NCBI RefSeq assembly: GCF_000023125.1
Contig: NC_013037.1
Span: 2,232,001-2,296,000 of the forward strand
Length of the DNA stretch: 64,000 nt
Reading direction: 5' to 3'
Source: Dyadobacter fermentans DSM 18053
GTDB taxonomy: Bacteria; Bacteroidota; Bacteroidia; Cytophagales; Spirosomataceae
The notes beneath the pieces were generated by a model that saw only the letters and a program-made list of their open reading frames with translations, was not told the origin of the DNA and ran no database searches. Shown piece by piece: positions 1 to 8,772 of this stretch (the stretch's first letter is position 1; each line of letters starts with the position of its first letter). The position numbers and the translations under genes are program-made.

Positions 1-1
1 C

Positions 2-2128
2 GTGAACACCGTAACGCATAACCTTGCCGAGGGCATTGTGCTGGTATCGGTGATTGTATTTGTATTTTTGTTCAACTGGCGCACCACGTTAACAGTCGCA
101 TTGGTGATCCCGCTATCCTTCCTGTTTGCCATCACCATGCTGCGCATCCAGGGGCTGCCTGCGAACCTCATCTCCCTGGGCGCGATCGACTTCGGGCTGC
201 TGCTGGAAGGGACAATGGTGATTGTGGAGAAAATATATGTCGATCTGGAAGGCAGGTCGCGGGTTTTGGGAGAGGAAAGGTTTGGCAAAATGTCGAAGCT
301 GGGGCTCATGAAGCGGAGTGTTAAGCACGTGGCACCGCACATATTTTTTGCCCAGATTATCCTGATCGTCGCATTGCTGCCCATTTTCTCATTCCAGAAA
401 GTGGAGGGTAAAATGTTTGCGCCGCTGGCATTTACGCTTGGCTATGCATTGGTGGGCTCGCTGATACTCAGCCTCACGTTCGTGCCGGCGATGTGCAAGG
501 TGCTGCTGCGGGGCAAGGTGCGGGAGGTGAACAACCCGGTGGTGAATTTTTTCCGGACCAATATTTTCAAACTATACCAATGGAGCGATCGGAACAAGCG
601 GCTCGTCATGGTCGGCTTTGTGGTGCTGTTTGCGGTTTGTATCGGCAAATTCCTCCATTACGGCACCGAATTCATTCCCAAGCTCAATGAAGGCGCTATT
701 TATGTGCGCGCCACTTTGCCCAACAGCATTAACCTCGAACAGTCCGTCAAAACGAGCAATACCCTCCGTGATACCCTGCGCTCGTTTCCCGAAGTGAAGT
801 TCGTCATGAGCCAGACAGGCCGCCCCAACGACGGTACCGACCCTACCGGATTTTTTAACAATGAATTCCATATCCAGCTCAAACCCGAGAGCGAGTGGAA
901 GCGGAAGATCACCAAGGAGGAGCTGCTGCGGCAGATGAAGGATGTACTGGCGTCGTTTCCCGGCATTACCTTCGGTTTCAGTCAGCCCATCCAGGATAAT
1001 GTCGAAGAATACGTGGCCGGTGTGAAGAGCTCTCTGGTCGTCAAAATCTTCGGCGACGACCTGGTCGAGCTCGAACGACAGGCCGACGATGTGGCCGCGC
1101 ATCTGAAAACCGTAAATGGCATTGCCGACATCCTGGTGTACCGCAACATTGGCCTGCCCGAGCTCAACATCAAACTCGACGAAGGCCGCATGGCCCGGCA
1201 CGGCGTGTCGATGGCCGACGCCCAGGCTGTGATCGAGATGACCATCGGCGGAAAAGCGGCCTCGGTATTCTACGAAAACGACCGGATGTTCGATATCACC
1301 GTTCGGTTCCAGGAAAAATACCGAAATACCCAGGAAGAGATCGGGAACATTCTCATTCCGTCCCTGGACGACCACCAGGTACCGCTGAAAGAGATCGCCA
1401 CCATCGGTACCAAAACCGGCCCCGCATTCATTTACCGCGAAGGCAGCAGCCGCTACATCGGCATTGGTTTCAGCATTGAAGGGCGCGATTTGGGCAGCAC
1501 CATTGCCGAGGCGCAGCAGGTGGTGAAAGAGAAGGTCAAAATTCCGAAAAATGCCAAAGTAGAATGGGCGGGCGAATTTGAAAGCAAGGAGCGCGCCACG
1601 CAGCAGCTGTCGGTAATCGTGCCGGCCGCTGTGGTGCTCATCGTCTTTTTGCTCTACATGAATTTCGGAAATGCGAAAGACACGCTTATCTCGCTGATTA
1701 CCATTCCGTTCGCATTCATCGGGGGATTTATCTCGCTGTGGGTCACGGGTACCATCTTCGGCATTTCGGCGGGGATCGGGTTCATCATTCTGTTTGGCGT
1801 GTGTACCATCGACGGCATTATTCTCGTGCACGTCATGAAGGATAACCTGCTGCATAAAATGCCACTCCGGCAGGCCATTTCCGACGGCATTTACGGCCGG
1901 ATCAGGCCGGTGATCATGATTGCCCTCATGGGCTCGCTGGGGCTGCTGCCGGCCGCCCTTTCCAATGGAATGGGCTCCGAAATCCAGAAGCCGCTCGCGA
2001 TCATGATCGTGGGAGGATTGCTGATCTGCATGTTTTTGTCATTCACGGTGTTGCCGCAGATTTTCTACTGGGCCTACCGCAAAGCCGATGAGCCGGCCAG
2101 CCAACCGGCGGGGCACTTAACGGAATAA
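2..2128 (+). CDS. CusA/CzcA-family heavy-metal efflux RND pump, 5'-truncated by window edge
   Basis: Inner-membrane resistance-nodulation-division pump of the heavy-metal efflux type, which exports divalent or monovalent metal ions by proton antiport together with a periplasmic adaptor and an outer-membrane channel. About 708 residues are visible; full-length family members have roughly 1,040, so about a third of the N-terminus lies outside the window and the real start is not here. The visible part opens in the first transmembrane cluster, with the family-typical segment ANLISLGAIDFG, continues through the periplasmic porter domains (about residues 230-520), and ends in the second transmembrane cluster. 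The stop lies 3 nt before the next gene, suggesting one operon. The family call is firm; the metal cannot be told from this fragment. Confidence 0.93.
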   Translation: MNTVTHNLAEGIVLVSVIVFVFLFNWRTTLTVALVIPLSFLFAITMLRIQGLPANLISLGAIDFGLLLEGTMVIVEKIYVDLEGRSRVLGEERFGKMSKLGLMKRSVKHVAPHIFFAQIILIVALLPIFSFQKVEGKMFAPLAFTLGYALVGSLILSLTFVPAMCKVLLRGKVREVNNPVVNFFRTNIFKLYQWSDRNKRLVMVGFVVLFAVCIGKFLHYGTEFIPKLNEGAIYVRATLPNSINLEQSVKTSNTLRDTLRSFPEVKFVMSQTGRPNDGTDPTGFFNNEFHIQLKPESEWKRKITKEELLRQMKDVLASFPGITFGFSQPIQDNVEEYVAGVKSSLVVKIFGDDLVELERQADDVAAHLKTVNGIADILVYRNIGLPELNIKLDEGRMARHGVSMADAQAVIEMTIGGKAASVFYENDRMFDITVRFQEKYRNTQEEIGNILIPSLDDHQVPLKEIATIGTKTGPAFIYREGSSRYIGIGFSIEGRDLGSTIAEAQQVVKEKVKIPKNAKVEWAGEFESKERATQQLSVIVPAAVVLIVFLLYMNFGNAKDTLISLITIPFAFIGGFISLWVTGTIFGISAGIGFIILFGVCTIDGIILVHVMKDNLLHKMPLRQAISDGIYGRIRPVIMIALMGSLGLLPAALSNGMGSEIQKPLAIMIVGGLLICMFLSFTVLPQIFYWAYRKADEPASQPAGHLTE

Positions 2129-2131
2129 AAT

Positions 2132-3616
2132 ATGATCTTACGCTGCGGGATTGCCACATTTCGATGCCTGGGCCTACTCTTGCTCGATCCGCTGCCTGCT
2201 CATGCGCAGGACACGCCCCGGCAGACGAGCTTACCGGATTCGTCGATGACCTACCTGTCGCTGGCAGGTTACGTGTCCACTTCCGGCCGGGCGCCTTTCT
2301 GGATACAATCCAATCAGTTCGGAATGGTGCCAAAGGAAAGCCCGGCCGGGGTGATCGGGGCTGGAATGGAGTGGTTTATGAATTTGGACAAGCGTACCGG
2401 CAAGCCTGCGCAATGGCGGGTGGGACTAGGCGCAGAGGCACTGGGTATTGTTTCAAAAAACAGTAAAATCATATTTCCCCAGGCCTATGCAGCAGTCCGG
2501 TTTCGGAATTGGGAATTGTCCGCAGGGCGGAAAAGGGAATGGTTTGGCCTGGCCGACTCTACACTTGGAACGGGCTCCTATGCCTGGTCGACGAATGCCC
2601 TGCCGATCCCGAAAATCCAGCTCAGTACCCGCACCTGGGTAGCCGTCCCGCTCACCGGCGGCTGGCTGTCGTTTCAGGCGTCTTATGGCGATGGTTGGTT
2701 TGAGAAAGGCCGGCCTGTTACAAGCGGATTAAAACTTCATCAGAAATCGCTTTACGGCAGGATCGGGAAAACGCATTCGCGGGTGAAGCTGTACGGCGGA
2801 TTCAACCACCAGGCGCAATGGGGCGGCAATTCGCCCTATAACACGGTCGACGGCAAGATGGCGAAAGGTTTCCGGAATTATCTCAATGTGATTTTCGGTA
2901 GTCCGCGCAGCAACACGGCCAGCCACCACGATAACACCGGCCGCGTGGGCAACCACCTCGGCAGCATTGACCTCGCTCTGGAGCTGGAAACCTATCCGCT
3001 GAGCGTGCTCATTTACCGGCAGAATCTCTACGAAGACGGCTCGCTGTTCTGGCTCAGCAACATCGCCGACGGCCTGAATGGTATCCGCATTAAAAGGAAG
3101 CACAGCTACGGTGCGGCCTTCCATGTGAATACATTGGTGTTCGAATATTTATATACCAAAAGCCAGGGCGGTCCGGTGGCCGACGACAACCTGCCGAGCT
3201 ACAAGCGGGGCAAGGACGATTATTTCAACAACGGACAAGTCCAGGACGGATGGTCCTACTTCGACCGGACCATCGGCACGCCCTTCATCACCCCTACTTC
3301 GGACACCCGCTGGAACTGGCCCAGCTATGCACATTTTTTCACCTCCAACAACCGCGTGGCCGTGGCGCACATTGGCTTGGAGGGAACGCTGCTGCGGCAA
3401 CTGAAATGGACCGGCAAGTTCTCTTATTCCAACAACGCGGGCGTCTACGATTCACCCTTCGAAGGCAACCCGGGCCAGTTTTCTGCAATGATCAGCCTGG
3501 AAAACGACCCGCGCCTGCTCAAAGGATTTCAGGCCAGGCTATCGCTCGCGACCGACCTGGGCGCATTGTACCCGCATACTTTCGGCGCGGCGGTGAGACT
3601 GACGCGGTTTTTTTGA
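2132..3616 (+). CDS. Capsule assembly protein Wzi-like outer-membrane beta-barrel
   Basis: A 494-residue secreted protein with an N-terminal signal peptide ending near AHA-QD. The body has many alternating aromatic/polar strands typical of a large beta-barrel. The opening motif (YLSLAGYVSTSGRAPFW) and the terminal RLTRFF match the Bacteroidota Wzi family (PF14052), whose E. coli relative helps attach capsule polysaccharide at the outer membrane. It begins 3 nt after the efflux pump stop, so the two are probably co-transcribed, although a functional link between metal efflux and Wzi is not obvious. The start at 2132 is the only one giving a complete signal peptide. The role in this lineage is inferred from the family; it could be a general outer-membrane porin-like protein. 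Confidence 0.82.
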   Translation: MILRCGIATFRCLGLLLLDPLPAHAQDTPRQTSLPDSSMTYLSLAGYVSTSGRAPFWIQSNQFGMVPKESPAGVIGAGMEWFMNLDKRTGKPAQWRVGLGAEALGIVSKNSKIIFPQAYAAVRFRNWELSAGRKREWFGLADSTLGTGSYAWSTNALPIPKIQLSTRTWVAVPLTGGWLSFQASYGDGWFEKGRPVTSGLKLHQKSLYGRIGKTHSRVKLYGGFNHQAQWGGNSPYNTVDGKMAKGFRNYLNVIFGSPRSNTASHHDNTGRVGNHLGSIDLALELETYPLSVLIYRQNLYEDGSLFWLSNIADGLNGIRIKRKHSYGAAFHVNTLVFEYLYTKSQGGPVADDNLPSYKRGKDDYFNNGQVQDGWSYFDRTIGTPFITPTSDTRWNWPSYAHFFTSNNRVAVAHIGLEGTLLRQLKWTGKFSYSNNAGVYDSPFEGNPGQFSAMISLENDPRLLKGFQARLSLATDLGALYPHTFGAAVRLTRFF

Positions 3617-3701
3617 TTTTTTGCGAATAAATCCCTTCGAAGTTTGCCATTCTGCGGTTCACAACAAAGCAGCTCAGAATTCACAAAGTAAAAAATAAAA
3701 A

Positions 3702-3726
3702 AAGGAAGGGGATCCCCCCCTTCCTT
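3702..3726 (-). terminator. Rho-independent terminator, leftward
   Basis: A 10-bp GC-rich stem (AAGGAAGGGG / CCCCTTCCTT, loop of 5 nt) is followed on the minus strand by a long T tract (A-run at 3690-3703 on the plus strand). The stem overlaps the stop codon of the 42-residue leftward ORF, which argues that something is transcribed leftward here. Confidence 0.7.
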
Positions 3727-3853
3727 ACATGACCAAGAGCAGGCCGCTGCAAAGGATCAAGAATTTACAAAATACATACATCGATTTTTTGTTTTCTTGA
3801 ACTTCCCTCAGAAACCTTTTCGCTTGGCGGTGGACGTAAAACTTCCGTTTCAT
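3725..3853 (-). CDS. Tiny hypothetical protein (42 aa), possible single-pass membrane peptide
   Basis: Unrecognised. The ORF encodes 42 residues: a basic N-terminal half (MKRKFYVHRQAKR...) and a C-terminal hydrophobic run (YVFCKFLILCSGLLLVM) long enough to touch or cross a membrane. An AAAAGGA stretch lies just before the ATG at 3853, which is a decent ribosome binding site for this phylum. The stop codon falls inside a strong leftward terminator, and another small leftward ORF (3900-4133) lies 46 bp upstream, so the pair could be a two-gene transcript. Composition is AT-rich like the neighbouring 846-aa gene and unlike the flanking chromosome. It is too short for statistical certainty. Confidence 0.4.
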   Translation of the reverse strand: MKRKFYVHRQAKRFLREVQENKKSMYVFCKFLILCSGLLLVM

Positions 3854-3899
3854 TCCTTTTGCCGTTTATGTTAGTGACTGAAACTTCAGGCATCGCCTA

Positions 3900-4133
3900 T
3901 TATAGAAACCGATCATGGAAAATGATGATAACACCCAGTGCAGTTACATGTTCAGTAACGAGCCCCAGTGCGGTACGGCACCAGAGCACAAAATCGCAAA
4001 GCAGACTTACGGAATCTTTTTTCAACTTTTCGATCAATACCTCGAATTCTGCCTTTCTTGGTTTTCTTCTATTCCTCCGAAAAGAAGCGCGAATCATTCG
4101 ATTCGATGTAGAATTATTTTGTGAGTTAGACAT
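3900..4133 (-). CDS. Small basic hypothetical protein (77 aa)
   Basis: Unrecognised. I chose the internal ATG (protein starting MSNSQNNSTS) rather than the upstream GTG at 4205. The chain has a strongly basic patch (RRNRRKPRK, about residues 19-27), an amphipathic helix (EFEVLIEKLKKDS) and a hydrophobic C-terminal half. It lies just upstream of the 42-aa ORF and diverges from the 846-aa gene across a 295-bp AT-rich gap. A plus-strand frame also stays open here (3859-4194), so the coding strand is not certain; the minus strand is favoured by the downstream terminator. This may be a small accessory gene or a chance ORF in AT-rich DNA. Confidence 0.3.
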   Translation of the reverse strand: MSNSQNNSTSNRMIRASFRRNRRKPRKAEFEVLIEKLKKDSVSLLCDFVLWCRTALGLVTEHVTALGVIIIFHDRFL

Positions 4134-4428
4134 AATAAATTTATTTTGGTTAAGTGTTATAGATATACAATTGTATGAAATAATATTCCAATAAATAGGA
4201 TTCACACCAATTATTATTCCGCAAATTCTAGTTTTAGAGCATTATTCTTTGATATGCCCTAAATTGATTTTCATTGAAAAATTGTACCGAAATTCAACAC
4301 CCCATCTTACCATAATGCTATTTTTTCCAGACGCGACATAATCGTGTTCAATGAATAGAATCCAAATATTCATTGTACACATCCTAAAAAGATGTTAAAA
4401 TGCGACGCATAAACCTAAACCGACATCA

Positions 4429-6969
4429 GTGAAAGAAAACACTACTCTACCAGGACTCCTCGAATTGGAAAAGTTAGACCCTTGGACGGTCGCGTTGCAC
4501 AGAATTCTTGAGCGAATCACAAAAAACACTACGAAAGACGATCGTCTTTTAACGCGAAATACGATCATACAATGGATGCTTCGAGACAAGCTTCATGAAC
4601 CTGCGGGAACAATCTTCAAAGAAATCACCAACCTGCATTCAAAGGATCTTCTTAATCAATATCTCGGACAAAAGTCTGTTGCTAAAACTGACGAAAAAAG
4701 ATTAGTCGAATATTCGAATAGCTACAAAAGCAAAAAAGAAGAAGCAGAAAAACACGATAATGAGAAGAAAAGGGGAAACATTCCAAGAAGTTACGAATTC
4801 CTATCCAGAGAATCCGTAGAAAAGCACTTGAGAAAGTATTTTGAGTACAACTTTGAATACGAAGAAATAGGTGGAGAAAAAGTCCCAAAACTTGGGTCGA
4901 AATTTGAGTTGAGTTTTAAATTAGCAGCCGATTATCCTAAGCTAAAAGTTCAAACTGAACAAACCTACCCTGAGCACTTTGTAGCATTCTACCTTTTGAA
5001 GGAGAAAGCTCCAACTGTGGCTAAAGTTGTTTTAAATTGGAGCAAGGAATCATCAGAAAAAAATCCAGTGTCTGCAACGCTGACTCAGTTGGCTGAACCA
5101 CTTGCTGGAAATGAAAGTATCGAGTTTACCAACCACGGGATTCCCTCGCTCGGTGGCAATGGACTGCTGTTCGTAACTTTTGAAGCCTCGAACAAGGGCA
5201 AATACAAAGACCTTTTCCATCAATGCGTTATAGACTTGTCCGCAAAAGATGCTGTCGCCAACAATCCAATATACGGGACCTTTTCTGCTGTCAGAAGCGG
5301 AGTGTACACCACAGCAATTCGCCCAGCGGCGGGTTCGGTTGTACTCTTTAAAGCAGCCACCGCCCAGCAATTAGAGCATGACTTTGAAGTAGCAGCTGCG
5401 TTCATCAGAAGCGGCTTTAAGGATGACGCTCACAAACCAGCAATTGAAAATTTTCTAATGGCATATTCGCACTTGTACAACAAGCTAACGATTACGCCCG
5501 AAAATCAACCTGGGAAAGACTCTCATGCTGGAAAATCTAGCGAGATAAGAGATTGGAAACGAATTAAAGATGAATTGCGTGGGTGGTACACCGGAGAGGT
5601 ATTTCTACATACTCCAAATGACGCATTCGAAAAAGTAACGTTTTTGCTCGAAATCAATATTTTAGGACATTGTGTGCTAGCCTTCCATAACAGAAGGCGT
5701 GAGCTGAAGGGAATGCTTGGCTTTGACGGAGGCGCAATCACCATGAGACTATACCACCAAGACCGGTATATCGTCTTGGCAATAAGGGATCAGCTGGTTG
5801 ATGATCAATACTCAGGGACCTTTTATGGAAATACGGATATTAAAGACGACAACCAGATATTCAATCAGGGGCATTTAATTCTTCGCAAAAACGCTTCTGC
5901 AGACAACGACGAAGATCATGTTGTTCCGGTAGTTTCGTATGAGGCACAGCTCGAAACGCTAACCAAACAGTTGAAAAACCATCCAAATCTTTTACCGGAC
6001 GGGCAGTTGTTAGCTGACCTCATTGCTTTTCAGGACCCCATCCCAAAAAATATTAGCCTCGCATCCCTTAAACTTCCGGAACACTTTAAATACATTACTT
6101 TTCGAATTCCAGACGAGCGAAGACCTCCCCGAGTTGGTATCCCCAGCACAGCCTATCGCTTCGAAAAATGCGATCTCACTTTCGAAGACAATTTTCAAAC
6201 GGTGTCGTTACGTTCAAATCCGATCAAGTTCAAAGGCAATGTTTATTTTAATGGAAAAGTTATCTTAATGATCCTAAATCCTGTCACAGAGTCTGGCGCC
6301 AATTCAAACGAAAACTTCTTCACAATACAACTTGATGTGAGCGACATAGTTGAGCATAAAATCTCAGGAGTAGACACAATCTTTGGAACTTCCACCTGGA
6401 AGAGCAAAAAGCATCTGGAATCTAAAATGGTTGTTCTGGTCAAAGCGGAGTCAGATGATACTGAAAGTGATGTTTACACGATGGGGGGATTTTTCACGAA
6501 CCCGACAAAAGAGGAATTGGTAAAACTAAATATTGAAGACAAGAAATATCGCGGAGCCTTTTCTTACCTGAGTGGACGCCTGAATCGTCACATACACGTC
6601 TCTACCGGTAACGGCATCAAAACAATTTTAAGGCCTCGTGATACGCAGAGTAGGGAGCCCTATTTTCACGCAGCATTATTCCTGATCACCCATCTTAACG
6701 ATAGTACGAAAGACATATACAAGCCAAAAATCCTAACCTACTTGCGAGAGGCACACATGCACCAGTTCGCTAGCAATTATTTTGCCGGGAATAAACTTTC
6801 GACAGTCAGAGTCGATGAGATGGCCCCCACAATAGATCCCGAGGTTATTGAACGTCTCAGACAAATTCTGTTAGAGCAACAAACCCTGGCCGATGAGTTT
6901 TCGATCCTAAACAACCTGGAAAAAGAGGTGGCGGAAACATTTAAATCGCTCTGGCCTTTCCTTGCCTAG
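4429..6969 (+). CDS. Orphan 846-aa protein with three diverged beta-rich modules
   Basis: Unrecognised, and the most foreign-looking large gene here: AT-rich with different codon use from its neighbours, no signal peptide and no membrane segment, so probably cytoplasmic. Residues about 1-145 are helical and highly charged. From about 155 on I see a beta-rich module repeated three times, each ending in a Y-x-G-T/A-F signature: IYGTF near 281, YSGTF near 461 and YRGAF near 707. The second and third open with a Gly-Tyr/Lys-Gly strand (GWYTGEVFL near 385; KFKGNVYF near 600). Helical linkers separate the modules, and a helical tail (about 795-846) closes the protein. No catalytic motif is evident. 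The GTG at 4429 is the first possible start but has no clear ribosome binding site; the next in-frame ATG is residue 50. A ligand-sensing or immunity/defence role is possible but unsupported. Confidence 0.75.
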   Translation: MKENTTLPGLLELEKLDPWTVALHRILERITKNTTKDDRLLTRNTIIQWMLRDKLHEPAGTIFKEITNLHSKDLLNQYLGQKSVAKTDEKRLVEYSNSYKSKKEEAEKHDNEKKRGNIPRSYEFLSRESVEKHLRKYFEYNFEYEEIGGEKVPKLGSKFELSFKLAADYPKLKVQTEQTYPEHFVAFYLLKEKAPTVAKVVLNWSKESSEKNPVSATLTQLAEPLAGNESIEFTNHGIPSLGGNGLLFVTFEASNKGKYKDLFHQCVIDLSAKDAVANNPIYGTFSAVRSGVYTTAIRPAAGSVVLFKAATAQQLEHDFEVAAAFIRSGFKDDAHKPAIENFLMAYSHLYNKLTITPENQPGKDSHAGKSSEIRDWKRIKDELRGWYTGEVFLHTPNDAFEKVTFLLEINILGHCVLAFHNRRRELKGMLGFDGGAITMRLYHQDRYIVLAIRDQLVDDQYSGTFYGNTDIKDDNQIFNQGHLILRKNASADNDEDHVVPVVSYEAQLETLTKQLKNHPNLLPDGQLLADLIAFQDPIPKNISLASLKLPEHFKYITFRIPDERRPPRVGIPSTAYRFEKCDLTFEDNFQTVSLRSNPIKFKGNVYFNGKVILMILNPVTESGANSNENFFTIQLDVSDIVEHKISGVDTIFGTSTWKSKKHLESKMVVLVKAESDDTESDVYTMGGFFTNPTKEELVKLNIEDKKYRGAFSYLSGRLNRHIHVSTGNGIKTILRPRDTQSREPYFHAALFLITHLNDSTKDIYKPKILTYLREAHMHQFASNYFAGNKLSTVRVDEMAPTIDPEVIERLRQILLEQQTLADEFSILNNLEKEVAETFKSLWPFLA

Positions 6970-6984
6970 TAATTTTGAAATAAC

Positions 6985-7012
6985 GAAGAGGTAGCCTGCC
7001 CGCTACCTCTTC
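6985..7012. terminator. Convergent hairpin between 846-aa gene and ABM gene
   Basis: An 11-bp perfect stem (GAAGAGGTAGC / GCTACCTCTTC) with a 6-nt loop lies 16 bp after the rightward gene and overlaps the stop codon of the leftward gene. It has no strong T tract on either side, so it is probably a modest bidirectional terminator. Confidence 0.55.
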
Positions 7013-7395
7013 AAGATATCCGGCTTCGCCCCAAACGCAATCGGGTCTACGTCGACGAGCTCCAAGGATTTCACCATTTCAAGCGTACCGGTTTTGTACT
7101 TCTGGAAATGAGGTGTTTTCAAATGGGCCTCGTAGGCCGCTTTACTCGCATAGATTTCCAGCACAGTAACGAGGGTCGGGTGTGCCTTGTCATACATGGC
7201 ATATAATGTGAGCACGCCAGGCTCATTGGCAATTGCCGCTTGCGTGTGCTCGCGGATAGCGGCTTTGTACTGTTCCAGGTACGCGCTATCGATCTCGATC
7301 CTGGCCATTCGGACCATCCACTCTTTCTTTTGACCAAATGCTGACTGCAAGGTGCAAGCTGTCAACATAAACAGCATTAATAGAAACGTCTTCAT
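7003..7395 (-). CDS. Secreted ABM-domain (antibiotic biosynthesis monooxygenase-like) protein
   Basis: A 130-residue protein: signal peptide (about residues 1-22, MKTFLLMLFMLTACTLQSAFG) followed by one ABM dimeric alpha/beta-barrel domain (about 27-115). The IEIDSAYLEQYKAAIREH and EPGVLTLYAMYD segments and the H-x-x-T/S-P-H-F-x-K-Y pattern near the end are typical of putative quinol monooxygenases (PF03992). The ATG at 7395 is chosen because it gives a clean signal peptide; 18 more residues are open upstream. A cysteine at residue 12 lies inside the hydrophobic core (LTAC), so lipoprotein processing is a less likely alternative. The substrate is unknown; many ABM proteins have no proven activity. 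Confidence 0.8.
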   Translation of the reverse strand: MKTFLLMLFMLTACTLQSAFGQKKEWMVRMARIEIDSAYLEQYKAAIREHTQAAIANEPGVLTLYAMYDKAHPTLVTVLEIYASKAAYEAHLKTPHFQKYKTGTLEMVKSLELVDVDPIAFGAKPDILKR

Positions 7396-7569
7396 CTGAT
7401 TTTCATTTAGGATTGGAATACGCCGCGCGCCGGGCAGCGTTCGGCTCAAAGGTTGTTTGGGTCAGTGAATACAGTTTCAATGTACAAATATCACACGAAC
7501 ACCCAGCTGGTTGGTTAACTTACGGAATTAGTTTAATTTACAAAGTTCCATAACCCTTAAATCAGACAC

Positions 7570-8772
7570 ATGGCATTTAAACCGCTGGGAAAACAGCATT
7601 ACTACCTCATCGCCAAACATAGCGGCAAAGCCCTTGGATTCTCCTCCGACACCCTTGGCAATGGGCTTCGTCAAATGGCTCTCGACCCTAACAACAACCT
7701 TCAAAAGTTCCGTTTTGACCCTGGTAACAATTTCCATTGGCTGGTAATGCCTCATTATGGCCGCTATGTAGCGGTACACGACAGTTCGCAGGCAGACGGC
7801 GTGCCGGTGATCTTATGGCAGTGGGCGCCGACCCAGGAGAATATCCGTTTCCGCCTGGAACCGGCGGGTGGTGGCTATTACCGCATTAAGGCAGTCCATA
7901 GCGAGAAGTTTTTCGATGTATATCTGGCGAAAACCACTGATGATGCCGGAGTGGTACAGCATTCGTTAATGGCATCAGAAAATCAACTTTTTAAACCGGT
8001 ACCTGTGATAGACCAGGCGGTGGGGGCTAATGCCACATCGTATGCCGAGGTTAATGAATTGATCCGGACGGGCGCATTGGGTCTGATCGGTTTGATTCCT
8101 GACGGCGGGGGCGCACTTAAATTTCTGGTGGGATTGTTCTGGACCGAACACAACAAACTGGCCGACCTCTGGGACCAGATGAAAAGCTACGTGGATGTCC
8201 GTGTACGCGAACTGCTCAAAGAGGCGCAGCTGAAACAGTTAAGGGAAATGCTGGCAGGACAGTTGAAGGTACTCAATGAAATTAAAAACTCCCCCGGTTT
8301 GAAAGGGACGAAACTCGAAGATGTGATTCTGAAGATAGTGGAAAAGGAGCCGCACTTTCTCGAGCAATCCAAAGAAGTATTGCCTTATATGGTAGGACTC
8401 GGCACGATCATGATCACATTGAGGCATATGATGGTAGCCAATTACAAAGACCTGTTTGGCAAAGACCCTGACCAGGAGACACTTGACTCCAATAAAGCCA
8501 AGCTAAGGAGTAGTATAAAGGAGTACTCAGATGCCGTAAATAAGAGTAAAGTGGAGCTACTGGAATGGCGGATGTCACATATCAAAGATCGGAACGATGA
8601 CCAGCAGGCAGGTGTGGGATGGACATCTACCGTGCGGGATACCTATGATGGTTGGTCCATGGAATGGCATATATATGAAAATGGGAACGGTGATGAGGAC
8701 TACAAGGTTCGCGCGCAAACGCTGTGCAACAGCGCAGAAACCAGATTAGGACTCAATATGAATGTGAATTGA
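7570..8772 (+). CDS. N-terminal part of frameshifted Cry-like toxin: ricin-type lectin + endotoxin-N-like helical domain
   Basis: A 400-residue frame without signal peptide. Residues about 8-145 form a ricin-type beta-trefoil with three subrepeats marked by LQKFRF, ENIRFRLEP-GGGYYRI and ENQLFKPV, predicted to bind sugars. Residues about 155-400 are helical. They open with a Gly-rich hydrophobic helix (LGLIGLIPDGGGALKFLVG, residues 170-188), then FW, then a long amphipathic helix containing LWDQMKSYVDVRVRELL. This closely follows the layout of domain I of Bacillus Cry delta-endotoxins, the pore-forming seven-helix bundle. The frame stops at TGA 8770-8772, but the neighbouring frame carries straight on (next entry). 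Restoring one base after the GTG near 8768 would give MNVELNEFLRAAKFWPYFDP, matching the Cry domain I/II junction. So this is probably the 5' part of one about 569-codon gene broken by a 1-nt deletion, or a sequencing error. Confidence 0.78.
   Translation: MAFKPLGKQHYYLIAKHSGKALGFSSDTLGNGLRQMALDPNNNLQKFRFDPGNNFHWLVMPHYGRYVAVHDSSQADGVPVILWQWAPTQENIRFRLEPAGGGYYRIKAVHSEKFFDVYLAKTTDDAGVVQHSLMASENQLFKPVPVIDQAVGANATSYAEVNELIRTGALGLIGLIPDGGGALKFLVGLFWTEHNKLADLWDQMKSYVDVRVRELLKEAQLKQLREMLAGQLKVLNEIKNSPGLKGTKLEDVILKIVEKEPHFLEQSKEVLPYMVGLGTIMITLRHMMVANYKDLFGKDPDQETLDSNKAKLRSSIKEYSDAVNKSKVELLEWRMSHIKDRNDDQQAGVGWTSTVRDTYDGWSMEWHIYENGNGDEDYKVRAQTLCNSAETRLGLNMNVN

Noticed and set aside
572..1855. Long minus-strand open frame opposite the metal efflux pump
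   Set aside because: Shadow of the strongly conserved pump gene: His/Asp/Gly-rich composition without domain, typical antisense frame in GC-rich coding DNA.
3859..4194. 111-aa plus-strand frame in the AT-rich gap
   Set aside because: Overlaps the better-supported leftward small ORF, has no promoter or terminator logic and a Ser/Phe-rich random-looking composition.
4231..4240. GTTTTAGAGC, the first bases of type II-A CRISPR repeats
   Set aside because: Single copy, no spaced repeats, no cas genes and no matching tracrRNA-like sequence nearby; a chance match in AT-rich DNA.
8697..8772. Programmed -1 ribosomal frameshift in the toxin candidate
   Set aside because: No X-XXY-YYZ slippery heptamer and no clear downstream pseudoknot in the overlap; a missing base after GTG near 8768 explains the data better.
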